Source of the DNA: DASYLJ01 sp964432595
Lineage (GTDB): Bacteria > Desulfobacterota > Binatia > DP-6
Direction: 5' to 3'
Assembly: GCA_964432595.1 (NCBI GenBank)
Contig: CAYSOF010000038.1
Span: forward strand, 1 to 44,603
DNA length: 44,603 nucleotides
In this document: piece by piece, positions 32,969 to 41,607 of the stretch
How positions within the stretch are numbered: position 1 is the first letter of the stretch
Layout of the letters: every line of letters starts with the position of its first letter
The notes under the pieces: generated by a model
The model's input: only the letters and a program-made list of their open reading frames with translations
Databases searched by the model: none
Told to the model about the DNA's origin: nothing
Position numbers and translations under genes: made by a program

Positions 32969-34522
32969 ATGTCGATCCTCTCGCGTCGCGACGTTCTGCG
33001 CCTCGGCGGTGCCGTCGCTCTCTACGTCGTCACTCCCGCCACGGTCTCGGGGCGCTCCCTTCCGCGCTACGAGTACCGGGGCGCCCTCGGTCCGGAGACC
33101 CTGTTCGCGCACGGCGTCGCCAGCGGCGACCCGTTGCCCGACGGCATCGTGCTGTGGACGCGCGTGTCGCCGGACGCTCCCGGCCGCGTCGAGGTGTTCT
33201 GGGAGATGGCGCTCGACGACGCCTTTCAGGAGCGCGTCGCCGCGGGGACGGTCGTCACGACCGAGCGCGACGACTACACGGTCAAGGTCGACGTCCGCGG
33301 TCTCGACGACGGGCGCGACTACTTCTATCGCTTCATCGCGCAGGACCGCGCCTCGCGGACGGGGCATACGCGTCTCGCGCCGCGTCCGGGCGACGCCGTC
33401 GAGCGCGTGCGCATCGGCCTGGCGTCGTGCTCGAGCTACGGCCACGGGTGGTTCCACGCCTACGAGAAGCTGGCGGCGCAGCCCGACCTCGATCTCGTGC
33501 TGCACCTCGGCGACTACATCTACGAGTACGGCACGGGCGAGTATGGCGGCGTGCGCGCGTACGAGCCGCCGCACGAGATCCTGACGCTCGACGACTACCG
33601 GGCGCGCCACGCGCAGTACAAGCGCGATCCGCAGCTGCAGCTGCTGCACGCCGCGGTGCCGTTCGTGACGGTGTGGGACGATCACGAGGTCGCCGACGAT
33701 TCATGGCGTCGCGGCGCCGTGAACCACCAGGAGGACGAGGGCAGCTTCCGCCGGCGCGAGCTCGCCGCGATCCGTGCGTACTTCGAGTGGATGCCGATCC
33801 GCGAGCGGGGACGGCGCACGGTGAGCCGCGCGCTCCACTACGGCGATCTCGTCGACTTCGTCATGATCGACACGCGGCACACGAAGCGCGACCGCCAGGC
33901 GGGGCCGCTCGTCGGCCCGCTGCCGGTCGAGCCGTCGCCGCGCCAGCTGCTCGGACGCAAGCAGGAGACCTTCGTGCGCAAGGCGCTCACGTCGAGCACG
34001 GCGCAGTGGAAGCTCGTGGGCAATCAGGTGGTGATGACGCCGCTGCGCGTGCCGCTCGGCGGCGCCGATCTCCGCATTCTCGACTCGTGGGACGGCTATC
34101 CCGGCGCGCGCGCGCGACTCCTGGACGCGATTCGCGAGAGCGGCGTCGGCAACGTCGTCGTCTGCACCGGCGACATCCACGCGTCGGGCGCGGGCGAGGT
34201 CAGCGAGGATCCGTTCACGAATCCCGATCCGATCGCGACCGAGATCGTCACGCCGGGCATCACGTCGCCGTTCCCGCTGCCGGCGCTGCTGGACCCCGTG
34301 CGGCAGGCCAACCCACATCTGCGCTATGCCGAGGGCGGCCGTCGCGGCTACGTCGTGCTCGACGTCGATGCGCATCGCGTGCTGGCGCAGTGGTTTCTCC
34401 TCGATCGCGTCGAGGAACAGGCGGGTGCGAACGAAACCCTCGCGCGCGCGTTCGAGGTGCGGGACGGCGATCCGCATCTCCACGAGGTGTCGGTGTCGTC
34501 GCCGGGCGGCGCGTTCGTCTGA
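32969..34522 (+). CDS. phoD: PhoD-type alkaline phosphatase/phosphodiesterase
   Basis: The protein is 517 residues with a Tat signal SRRDVLRLGGAVAL at 5-18. The N-terminal PhoD beta domain (HGVASGDPLPDGIVLWTRV) is followed by the metallophosphatase core: LASCSSYGHGWF, LHLGDYIYEYG, VWDDHEVADD and, near the C-terminus, CTGDIHASG, which supply the Fe/Ca ligands. It hydrolyses phosphomonoesters or diesters in the periplasm. No clear Pho box was seen in the 40 bases upstream. The next gene follows after 27 bases. Confidence 0.93.
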   Translation: MSILSRRDVLRLGGAVALYVVTPATVSGRSLPRYEYRGALGPETLFAHGVASGDPLPDGIVLWTRVSPDAPGRVEVFWEMALDDAFQERVAAGTVVTTERDDYTVKVDVRGLDDGRDYFYRFIAQDRASRTGHTRLAPRPGDAVERVRIGLASCSSYGHGWFHAYEKLAAQPDLDLVLHLGDYIYEYGTGEYGGVRAYEPPHEILTLDDYRARHAQYKRDPQLQLLHAAVPFVTVWDDHEVADDSWRRGAVNHQEDEGSFRRRELAAIRAYFEWMPIRERGRRTVSRALHYGDLVDFVMIDTRHTKRDRQAGPLVGPLPVEPSPRQLLGRKQETFVRKALTSSTAQWKLVGNQVVMTPLRVPLGGADLRILDSWDGYPGARARLLDAIRESGVGNVVVCTGDIHASGAGEVSEDPFTNPDPIATEIVTPGITSPFPLPALLDPVRQANPHLRYAEGGRRGYVVLDVDAHRVLAQWFLLDRVEEQAGANETLARAFEVRDGDPHLHEVSVSSPGGAFV

Positions 34523-34549
34523 GGCGCGCCCTGTGCTAGCACCGGCGCC

Positions 34550-35965
34550 GTGGAGAAATGGCTCGGTGCGGCGCTCGACTACGTCCCACGATGGCTCACG
34601 TTTCAGCTACGCGCCCTGGCGCAACCGGGGTGTGCGATCGCCGTCGCGCATCGCGGGAAGGTGCTGCTCGACGAGGCGTTCGGGCATGGTGATCTGCAGC
34701 GGCGCGTTCCGCTGACGTCGCGCCATCGCTTCCGCGTCGCGTCGCATTCGAAGACGTTCACCGCCGCCGGCGTCCTGTTGCTGCGTGAGCGCGGCCGCCT
34801 GCAGCTGGACGATCCGGTCGGGCGCCACGTCGACGGCCTCCACGCGGACGTCGCGCGCGTGACGATCGGGCAGCTGCTGTCGCACAGCGCGGGCGTAGTC
34901 CGCGACGGTGCCGACGCCGGGCAATGGACCGATCAGCGCCGGTTCCGCTCGGCGGCCGAGCTGCGCGCCGACCTCGCCGCCGCGCCGGCGATCGAGCCGA
35001 ACAGCCGCTTCAAGTACTCGAACCACGGCTACGGTCTGCTCGGCCTCGCCATCGAGGCGATCACCGGCGAGCCCTACGCGACGTGGATCGGCCGTGAGGT
35101 CGTCGCGGCCGCCGGGTTGCCCGCGACGACGCCGGACTGGACGCCGCGACGGGGCATGCAGTTCGCGCGCGGACACAGTGCGATGCTGCCGCTCGGCCGT
35201 CGCGTCGTCATCCCGGGCGACAATCCGACGCGCGCGATGGCACCGGCGACGGGCTTCGTCGCGACGGCCGCGGACCTGGCGCGCTTCTACGCGCAGCTCT
35301 CGCCGACGGCGAAGCACAGCGTCCTCTCGGTCGCGAGCCGTCGCGAGCTGACGCGCCGGCAGTGGCGCGACCCGTACTCGAGCGTCGAGCGCTGGTACGG
35401 TCTCGGGACGATGTCCGGCGCGCTCGGCGACTGGGAGTGGTTCGGGCACTCGGGCGCGTTCCAGGGCTATCTGAGCCGCACGGTGGTGGTGCCGTCGCAG
35501 GACCTCGCCGTCTCGGTGCTGACGAACGCGATCGACGGGCCCGCGTACTTCTGGGTCGATGGCGTGCTGCACGTCCTGCGCGCGTTCGCGCGCCACGGCG
35601 CGCCGACGCGACGGACGGCGGCGTGGAGGGGACGGTGGTGGACGATGTGGGGCGCGGTCGACCTTCTGCCGATGGCGTCGCGGGTGATGGTCGCGACGCC
35701 GGCGCTCATGCATCCGCTGTTCGACGCGACGGAGATCGAGCCGGGCCGCGCCGGGCACGGTCGCATCGTGCAGGCCGGTGGTCTCGGCAGCCACGGCGAG
35801 GGCGCGCGGATCGTGCGGAACGGGCGCGGCACGGTGACCGAGGTGTGGATCGGCGGGAGCCGCCTGCGGTCGGAGCGACGGGTCGCACGCGAGATGGCGC
35901 GGCGTTACGACGCGCTCACCGCGCCGCGCGGCCGCAGACGAGCGGCAGGTCGAGGTACGTCTTGA
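34550..35965 (+). CDS. Beta-lactamase-family serine hydrolase
   Basis: The protein is 471 residues from GTG 34550. Class C-like catalytic elements are S65-H-S-K68 (SxxK), YSNHGY (YxN) and GHSGAF (the KTG equivalent, HSG). No signal peptide is seen, so the site of action is unclear. Members include esterases and D-aminopeptidases; resistance to beta-lactams should not be assumed. A C-terminal extension of about 120 residues (from WGAVDLLPMAS) holds a beta-rich module. The 3' end overlaps the convergent reductase gene by 50 bases, the largest overlap in the window. Confidence 0.88.
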   Translation: MEKWLGAALDYVPRWLTFQLRALAQPGCAIAVAHRGKVLLDEAFGHGDLQRRVPLTSRHRFRVASHSKTFTAAGVLLLRERGRLQLDDPVGRHVDGLHADVARVTIGQLLSHSAGVVRDGADAGQWTDQRRFRSAAELRADLAAAPAIEPNSRFKYSNHGYGLLGLAIEAITGEPYATWIGREVVAAAGLPATTPDWTPRRGMQFARGHSAMLPLGRRVVIPGDNPTRAMAPATGFVATAADLARFYAQLSPTAKHSVLSVASRRELTRRQWRDPYSSVERWYGLGTMSGALGDWEWFGHSGAFQGYLSRTVVVPSQDLAVSVLTNAIDGPAYFWVDGVLHVLRAFARHGAPTRRTAAWRGRWWTMWGAVDLLPMASRVMVATPALMHPLFDATEIEPGRAGHGRIVQAGGLGSHGEGARIVRNGRGTVTEVWIGGSRLRSERRVAREMARRYDALTAPRGRRRAAGRGTS

Positions 35966-36965
35966 TGCCGGGCTCGGCGCGGCAGACGTAGGGGATCGCG
36001 TTCACGCAGTGCATCGCCGTTGCGACGATGCCGCGGTTGCGCGCGAGGCCTTCGGCGATCGAGTCGGGATGCAGCCCGTGGAACGTCGTGCGCACGGGCG
36101 GGTCGCCCTGGATCTCCACCTCGAAGCGCTCGCCCTCCGGGCCGAAGCGCCACGGCGGATCGAGGTGCTCCTCGCCCATGAGCCAGTTCGTCCGTACCGT
36201 CACGAACGGCCGGCCGCCCACCGTGCCCTCCCACGTGAAGCGGTGCGCGGCGACGCGGCCCGGCGGGATCGGACCGATCGGCGAGTCGATGGGCGCCGTC
36301 GCCACCGCGATCTCGTGGCGCGTGCGCTTCTCCGCGTCGAGCGTGACGCCGAGCCCGCGCGCCACCATGTCGATCGACTGGCCGAAGCCGATGGCCAGGA
36401 ACTGCAGCATCGGGCTCTGCGCCGCTTCCTCGGGCGTCTTGCCGAAGAGCATGATGTCGCGGATCACGTCGACGGCCGAGTAGGTGCGCAGGTCGGAGAA
36501 CTCCTCGGCGCGCACGTGGGTGATCGCCCGCGACAGCGCCGACAGCATCAGCGGGAACCGCTCGGTGATGCCGCCGGGATGGATGCCGGTGCCGTGCAGC
36601 GTGACGCCGCCTTCGCGGCACGCGGCCTCGACGTCCGCCACGTCGACGGTGCCCCATGGGAAGAACCAGCCGAGCGGCGTCACGACGTTCTTGCCGGAGC
36701 GCAGGATGCGCATGACCTCGTCCGTCTGCGCCATGATCGGGCTGTAGAGGACGCAGTCGGCGTCGAGCGCCAGGAGCGCGTCGACGTCGTTCGTGGCGGT
36801 GACGCCGATCGGGCCGATGCCGGCGATGTCGCCCGCGTCGCGCCCGGCCTTGGAGCGGCTGTGCACCCAGCAGCCGACGAGCTCGAGCTCGGGATGCGAC
36901 ACGACGCCTTCGATGGCGCCGCGTCCGACGCCGCCGGTCGCCCATTGGATCACGCGGTAGGGCAT
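35916..36965 (-). CDS. Dihydrodipicolinate-reductase-like NAD(P)-dependent enzyme
   Basis: The protein is 349 residues from ATG 36965. A Rossmann start is visible (YRVIQWATGGVGRGAIEGV), then LVGCWVHSRSKAGRDAGDIAG and a NVVTPLGWF region. The layout matches the group annotated as 2,4-diaminopentanoate or amine dehydrogenases with a DapB-like N-domain, common in actinobacteria and environmental deltaproteobacteria. HGTGIHPGGITERFPLML is typical of this group. The substrate is unknown. It lies 50-90 bases downstream of the HNH gene on the same strand. Confidence 0.82.
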   Translation of the reverse strand: MPYRVIQWATGGVGRGAIEGVVSHPELELVGCWVHSRSKAGRDAGDIAGIGPIGVTATNDVDALLALDADCVLYSPIMAQTDEVMRILRSGKNVVTPLGWFFPWGTVDVADVEAACREGGVTLHGTGIHPGGITERFPLMLSALSRAITHVRAEEFSDLRTYSAVDVIRDIMLFGKTPEEAAQSPMLQFLAIGFGQSIDMVARGLGVTLDAEKRTRHEIAVATAPIDSPIGPIPPGRVAAHRFTWEGTVGGRPFVTVRTNWLMGEEHLDPPWRFGPEGERFEVEIQGDPPVRTTFHGLHPDSIAEGLARNRGIVATAMHCVNAIPYVCRAEPGIKTYLDLPLVCGRAAR

Positions 36966-37055
36966 GCGCCGGCAGTGACACGCCGGCGGCGTGCCTGGCA
37001 AGGCTCGGCGTGTCTCACCTCGGGTGCGGCCATCCATCCTGCTGGTGACGTGCCA

Positions 37056-38192
37056 TCAGCACGAAAACGGCCTGGTCGTAGTCGGGGGGCTTGCCGTCCC
37101 ACGCCGATGCGGCACCCCGCTCGGCTCGATGACGCGTCCATTGCGGTGCACGAAGCGGAAGGCATTCGCCTCGGGCACGATCCGGATGCCGCGGTCGTGA
37201 ACGAACGTATGATGCCGGCGGCAGAGCGAGCAGAGGTTTGCGAGCGTGGTCGGCCCGCCGCGAGACCACGGCACGACGTGATGCCCGTCGACGTAGCGAT
37301 TGGTGCAGCCCGGGAAGCGGCAGCCGCGGTCACGGAGGTACAGTGCGCGCCGCAGCAGCGTCGGAATGGTGCGGCGACGGCGGCCGACGACGCCGTCTTC
37401 CCGCACCTCGACCACGGCGGCATCGCACATCAGCCGGTCGGTCGTCGTCCGTGACACCGCCGTGCCGTCGTCGAGCGTCGCGCCGATCTCCGCGTCGGGG
37501 TCGTTCGCGGCTTCCACGTGCACGACGAGCTCCACGGGCGGTCCGGACTCGCGCTGCTCGGTGCTGGTCAGGAAGCGCTCGGCGACGGCGACGACCGCAT
37601 CGGCTCGCCGCATGGGTGCCTCCCGCGTTCCCGCGGGAACGTTTCCCCGGAACGTCGCCGCCTCGATCGCTCGTCGCAGCACCGCCGCCTCCTCGGGATC
37701 GAGCTGGATGGTGAACCGCACGTGGCCGGTGTCGGTCATGCGCTCGTGCACCCAGCGCTCCTCGTCTTCATCGGCCCACGTCACGGGGGTCGCATTGCGG
37801 ACGGCGAGCCGGTAGCCGCGGCAGATGCGCTCGAGCTGCGACGCCGTCGACGCGCGGGCCATGTCGAGCAGGTACCCTTCGTTCTCGGGCGTCGCGACGC
37901 GCGTGAGCGCGCGGACCTTCGAGTAGCTCACGCGACCGTGGCGGAGTGCGTCGTCGATCTGGGGCAGCTCGCGCAACGCCCGCGCGACCCGCACGTGCTC
38001 TCGCGCGGCGCCGAGCTCCAGGCCGACGCGCCACGACAGCCAGTGTGCGCAGGTGCGTGCGCCGTGCTCGCCCCAGCCTTCGAGCTCGTCGAAGCGCGCG
38101 ATCAGCGTCAAGCAGCGATGGGTGGCGGCGTCGATGTGGGCGGAGAGCTCGGCGATCTCGTCGGCGAGCCGATCGACCTCGGGGGTGTTCAT
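37056..38192 (-). CDS. DUF222 / HNH endonuclease protein, C-terminus frameshifted
   Basis: The protein is 378 residues from ATG 38192. The DUF222 helical region covers about 1-240 (CAHWLSWRVGLELGAAREHVRVARAL, YSKVRALTRVAT). The HNH domain is at about 285-340: RGCRFPGCTNRYVDGHHVVPWSRGGPT...LCSLCRRHHTFVH, with CxxxxC and CxxC zinc pairs. After EPS near 37125 this frame gives an odd tail, while the next frame reads GAASAWDGKPPDYDQAVFVL to a stop at 37015, which resembles the family's usual ending. A one-base shift in the GGGG run near 37125 is likely. DUF222-HNH genes are often multicopy and mobile. Confidence 0.85.
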   Translation of the reverse strand: MNTPEVDRLADEIAELSAHIDAATHRCLTLIARFDELEGWGEHGARTCAHWLSWRVGLELGAAREHVRVARALRELPQIDDALRHGRVSYSKVRALTRVATPENEGYLLDMARASTASQLERICRGYRLAVRNATPVTWADEDEERWVHERMTDTGHVRFTIQLDPEEAAVLRRAIEAATFRGNVPAGTREAPMRRADAVVAVAERFLTSTEQRESGPPVELVVHVEAANDPDAEIGATLDDGTAVSRTTTDRLMCDAAVVEVREDGVVGRRRRTIPTLLRRALYLRDRGCRFPGCTNRYVDGHHVVPWSRGGPTTLANLCSLCRRHHTFVHDRGIRIVPEANAFRFVHRNGRVIEPSGVPHRRGTASPPTTTRPFSC

Positions 38193-38579
38193 GAACGTCT
38201 TGTACCATGCGGGTTTCCGGCATCGCCGCGGACGAGCACGCACCCGGGACGGCATCCGTCTGACGCACGGGACATATCGCCACGGCGCGTGGCTCCCTCG
38301 TCACCTTAAGCGCGTTCCAGGGCGTGCCAGGAGTGCACGGTCGACGACGCCAAATGACCTCGAGAAAACCTGTCAAGCCTCAGCGTGAGAAAGTCGACAA
38401 GCGGTCGCGTCGTGTGTTGGTCGGATTCCGGCGCTGACACGTAGACGCGGACGGTGGGCGGGCCGAGGGCGGAACGGGCGCGGGTCGGAGGCGGTGCTGC
38501 TCGGCGAGGCAAGCAACCGACAACGGCCGGCAAGGCTGCCGCGCGAGACCCGCCGCGGCATCTCTGCTAGACCGGCGCG
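38193..38579. other. Intergenic stretch without a supported gene
   Basis: These 387 bases separate the divergent HNH and L,D-transpeptidase genes. They must carry both promoters, but no clear -35/-10 pair, repeat or RNA hairpin stood out. Short frames on both strands look like chance. Confidence 0.6.
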
Positions 38580-39608
38580 ATGCGAGATTGGAGACGTGGG
38601 GTAGGGGCTGCGCTCGCCGTGGTGGTGGGGACCGTCGTCGTCGCGATGGCCACGCCCTTCTGGGGCGCGAAGGACACGATGCCGATCGGCACGGATCCGG
38701 CGGCGCTGAAGCCCGGGCAGTTCGTGTGGGACGCGGACGCGGCGCCCGACGGTCCGCTGGTCGTCGTCGTGAGCCTCACCGAGCAGCGCGCCTACGTGTA
38801 TCGGAACGGCGTACAGATCGGCGTGACGACCATCAGCACGGGCAAGCCCGGCTTCGAGACGCCGACCGGCGTGTTCACGGTGCTCGAGAAGGACAAGGAC
38901 CATCATTCGAAGAAGTACGACAACGCGCCGATGCCGTACTCGGAGCGGCTCACGTGGGAAGGCGTCGCGCTGCACGCGGGCGGGCTGCCCGGCTACCCGT
39001 CGTCGCACGGCTGCGTCCACCTGCCGTCGGAGTTCGCGCGCCGCCTGTTCGACGTCAGCGCGCGCGGCATGGTCGTCGTCATCGCCGAGGACGGCGAGGC
39101 GCCGCGCGACGTCGTCCATCCCGGGCTGCTGACGCCGGTCTCGGCGGACACCGGCGATCCGGTCGAGGCGCCGCGCCTGTCGGCGACCGAAGCCTATCGC
39201 TGGCAGCCGTCGGCGAAGGCGGACGGGCCCGTCTCGCTGGTCGTGAGCGGCGCCGACGAGCGCGTGCGGGTGTATCGCGGCGGCGTCGAGATCGGGCGCG
39301 CGCGCGTCACGATCCGCGATCCGAAGACGCCGCTCGGAACACACGTGTTCGTGTCGCTCGGCGACGGCGCCGACGGCAAGCCGCGGTGGAGCGCGGTCGG
39401 CGTGCCTGGTCACGCCGGCAAGGACGTCGCTCCGCTCGATGCGGACGAGGTGAGGCGCATCACGCTGCCGCCCGCCTTCCTCGCCGACGTGCGGCCGCTC
39501 ATCGTCGCCGGCACGGCGCTGCTCGTCACCGACGCTCCGATGTCGCAGGAGAGCACCGGTGTTTCGCTGCAGGTCGTGACGGACAACCCGCCGCCGCACG
39601 CCGGATGA
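38580..39608 (+). CDS. L,D-transpeptidase (YkuD) with a duplicated second unit
   Basis: The protein is 342 residues with an N-terminal signal anchor (GAALAVVVGTVVVAMA). The YkuD domain is at about 55-170: VVVSLTEQRAYVYRNGVQIG, then the catalytic H132 and SSHGCVHLP with nucleophile C145. From about 205 a second YkuD-like beta unit (SLVVSGADERVRVYRGGVEIG) lacks the catalytic cysteine. These enzymes make 3-3 peptidoglycan cross-links or attach lipoproteins. The stop overlaps the next gene's ATG (ATGA at 39605-39608), so the pair is coupled. Confidence 0.9.
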   Translation: MRDWRRGVGAALAVVVGTVVVAMATPFWGAKDTMPIGTDPAALKPGQFVWDADAAPDGPLVVVVSLTEQRAYVYRNGVQIGVTTISTGKPGFETPTGVFTVLEKDKDHHSKKYDNAPMPYSERLTWEGVALHAGGLPGYPSSHGCVHLPSEFARRLFDVSARGMVVVIAEDGEAPRDVVHPGLLTPVSADTGDPVEAPRLSATEAYRWQPSAKADGPVSLVVSGADERVRVYRGGVEIGRARVTIRDPKTPLGTHVFVSLGDGADGKPRWSAVGVPGHAGKDVAPLDADEVRRITLPPAFLADVRPLIVAGTALLVTDAPMSQESTGVSLQVVTDNPPPHAG

Positions 39609-40654
39609 AGCGGCTCGCCGTCGTCCTCCTCCTCGCGTGCGGCGTCGTCTGTGACGCACGCGAGGGCTCGCCGATCCCGACGCGGTTCCAGCAGACGATC
39701 GACATCCCGCCGCGCCGGCAGTGGAACGAGAACTCGGGCTACTGCGGCGAGACGAGCTTCATCAGCGCGGGCATGTACTTCGGGCAGTACTGCTCGCAGT
39801 TCACCGCGCGCAGCCTCGCGTCGCCCGGCGTGCCGCAGTCGGACGAGTCCAGCCAGCTGCTCCTCGGCGTCAACGAGATCGAGGCGGCACGCAAGATGCG
39901 GCTCGAGGCGGAGCCGTTCTACCGCCACACGCAGCGCGCGGTGCCGGAATTCCTCGCGTGGGTGAAGAGCAACTTCGTCCGCGGCAACGTCGTGATCCTC
40001 GGCGTCTACAACAACCTGCGCGCGCTCGACGAGGAGTCGGAGCTGCCCGGGTTCTCGACGTACGACCACATCGTGCCCGTGCTGCAGTTCGGTTCGCAGC
40101 GACGTCTCGATCCGGACGTCGCCCGCGCGCACCCGAGCGACGTCGTCACGATCAGCGACAACGGGCTGTACGGCCCGGTCGGCGAGCCGCCGGCGTACCC
40201 GATGCTCTACAGCTATTGGCTGCGGACCTTCCCCCGGACGCGCGCCGCGGCCAACGCGCGGCGGGGCCCGGTCTACTCGTTGCGGAACCGGCCGCAGAAC
40301 TACGGTGTCGCGATCACCGGCATCGTCGACCTGGACGGCGTGACGATCCCGGTGCGGCTGACGTCGGACCTCGACGGCGAGCCGGACATCGGCCACATGT
40401 CGGACGTCCCGCCGGCGCCCGTGCCGATGACGCTGACGGCGACGGTGTCGATCCCGGATCAGAGCGTCGCCTACAACGTGTACCGCTACGACGACTTCGA
40501 GGACGTGCCGGCGTCGTCGTTCAACGCGTCGGCGTCGCGGGCGGTGGAGTCGTGGGTCGTTCCGGCCGGCTCGGGGGCGCAGTGGAGCGTGACGATCCCG
40601 ACGATGTCGGACGCGACGGTCGTGCTGCGCGCCGTGCCGCAGTCGGCGCCGTAG
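39605..40654 (+). CDS. Secreted C39-like papain-fold protein
   Basis: The protein is 349 residues with a lipoprotein or Sec-type signal (LAVVLLLACGVVC). A papain-like pattern is visible: C47 in NENSGYCGETSFISAG, H155 in TYDHIVPVLQF and the D185-N186 pair in ISDNGLYG, the order expected for a C39-type cysteine peptidase triad. The C-terminal third is a beta domain. Coupling to the L,D-transpeptidase suggests a cell-wall or export role. Peptidase activity is inferred from motif order only. Confidence 0.75.
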   Translation: MKRLAVVLLLACGVVCDAREGSPIPTRFQQTIDIPPRRQWNENSGYCGETSFISAGMYFGQYCSQFTARSLASPGVPQSDESSQLLLGVNEIEAARKMRLEAEPFYRHTQRAVPEFLAWVKSNFVRGNVVILGVYNNLRALDEESELPGFSTYDHIVPVLQFGSQRRLDPDVARAHPSDVVTISDNGLYGPVGEPPAYPMLYSYWLRTFPRTRAAANARRGPVYSLRNRPQNYGVAITGIVDLDGVTIPVRLTSDLDGEPDIGHMSDVPPAPVPMTLTATVSIPDQSVAYNVYRYDDFEDVPASSFNASASRAVESWVVPAGSGAQWSVTIPTMSDATVVLRAVPQSAP

Positions 40655-40950
40655 GAGGCTTCGGCGGCAGCGCTGTCGGCTCCGGGCGAGGTGGATTGCG
40701 GCTCGATATTGGGCTAGCTTGACGCCTCGCATGCTCTCATGAACCAGCGCAGCTAGACGTTGGGGCCCGGTGTCGCTGTGTGATGCGCGCCCGATGTCTA
40801 ACGGCGTGAGGGTGGCGAGAGCGTCGAATGCTGGCGGGGTAGAGTCAGCAAGGTGGCCGTCTCTGATCGAGAAGGGTCGCGAGTGAGTGAGCCTGCGTGC
40901 CGAGCATGGGCCGTTCCGCGGCCACCAACTCTTTCGCTTAGGAGGTCACT
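40655..40950. other. Intergenic stretch at the edge of the lower-GC patch
   Basis: Nearly 300 bases without a gene. It holds an 11-bp imperfect hairpin (40754-40800) with two G-T pairs and a 25-base loop. The GC content falls from the left part to the right. No tRNA or attachment repeat was found. Confidence 0.5.
40754..40800. repeat. Inverted repeat, 11-bp arms
   Basis: Arms TAGACGTTGGG (40754-40764) and CCCGATGTCTA (40790-40800) pair over 11 positions with two G-T pairs. The loop is 25 bases. The right arm runs into GTCTAAC. It could be a terminator-like fold, but no T-run follows. Confidence 0.4.
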
Positions 40951-41607
40951 ATGAACGCACTCATCGCGCACTTCTTGGCGAACGACAGGCCTGCGATCCT
41001 GCAGCACTCATCCCAAAACTGTCACGTACATGGTCTCCACAGCATAATGTTGCAAGAAGGCTATGGATTCGGAATGCGTCTGTATGTGGTGACGGATGAT
41101 CACATGCTCTGGCGCAATCAGCGTCACGGGATCCCCTTGACGTCAATGGTGTCTGGCTTCCACCCACATCACTCGAATCTCACGCTGCACTGCATTCGCG
41201 GCGAGATCGTCAACAAGCGGGCGGAGATCTTGATTGGCGAAAGCTACGCAGAAGACGACTACACGCGGAAGCTGCGAAGGTACAGGTTCGACAAGTCGGT
41301 GGAGGACAAAGACGTCGAGACGGGGTTCGTGCTTGAGGGGTATGATTACGTGCGATCAACTAAGGACGTCGTGCTTACGGCCGGTGCCTTCGTGTCGATG
41401 ATGTCTAAGGAGATGCACACCATCCACGTGGAGCAGGGGCAAACAGCGGCTTGGTTCGTGTATAACGGTCAGCCTGATTCGGACTACGTTCCCTTGCTGT
41501 GGTCGAATGCTGAACTGCACAAGATCGAGAACGATCAACTGTACCTTCCAATGAGCGCCCATGGCCTGGATCGCCTCTTGGCAATTGCGGGACTGCTTGC
41601 GTCGTGA
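40951..41607 (+). CDS. Cupin-like putative metal-binding protein
   Basis: The protein is 218 residues with a textbook AGGAGGTCAC 4 bases before ATG 40951. Histidine-rich strands GFHPHHSNLTLHCIRGEI (near 68-85) and MHTIHVEQGQTAAWF (near 150-165) have the arrangement of cupin metal-binding motifs in a double-stranded beta helix, as in cysteine-dioxygenase-like enzymes. No signal or TM helix is present. Base use is clearly less GC-rich than the neighbours, so it is probably acquired. The substrate is unknown. Confidence 0.7.
   Translation: MNALIAHFLANDRPAILQHSSQNCHVHGLHSIMLQEGYGFGMRLYVVTDDHMLWRNQRHGIPLTSMVSGFHPHHSNLTLHCIRGEIVNKRAEILIGESYAEDDYTRKLRRYRFDKSVEDKDVETGFVLEGYDYVRSTKDVVLTAGAFVSMMSKEMHTIHVEQGQTAAWFVYNGQPDSDYVPLLWSNAELHKIENDQLYLPMSAHGLDRLLAIAGLLAS

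Noticed and set aside
29506..34539. Very long plus-strand open frame (about 1600 codons)
   Set aside because: It is a frame shadow of the PP-loop and PhoD genes with Arg/Ala-rich composition and no domain.
34550..35965. Beta-lactam resistance gene
   Set aside because: The SxxK/YxN/HSG set occurs in many esterases and peptidases; length and lack of a signal peptide do not indicate a true beta-lactamase.
40750..40810. Integron attC-like motifs (GTTGGGG and GTCTAAC)
   Set aside because: The core motifs are in the wrong order for a single attC and no partner cores lie at the right distance.
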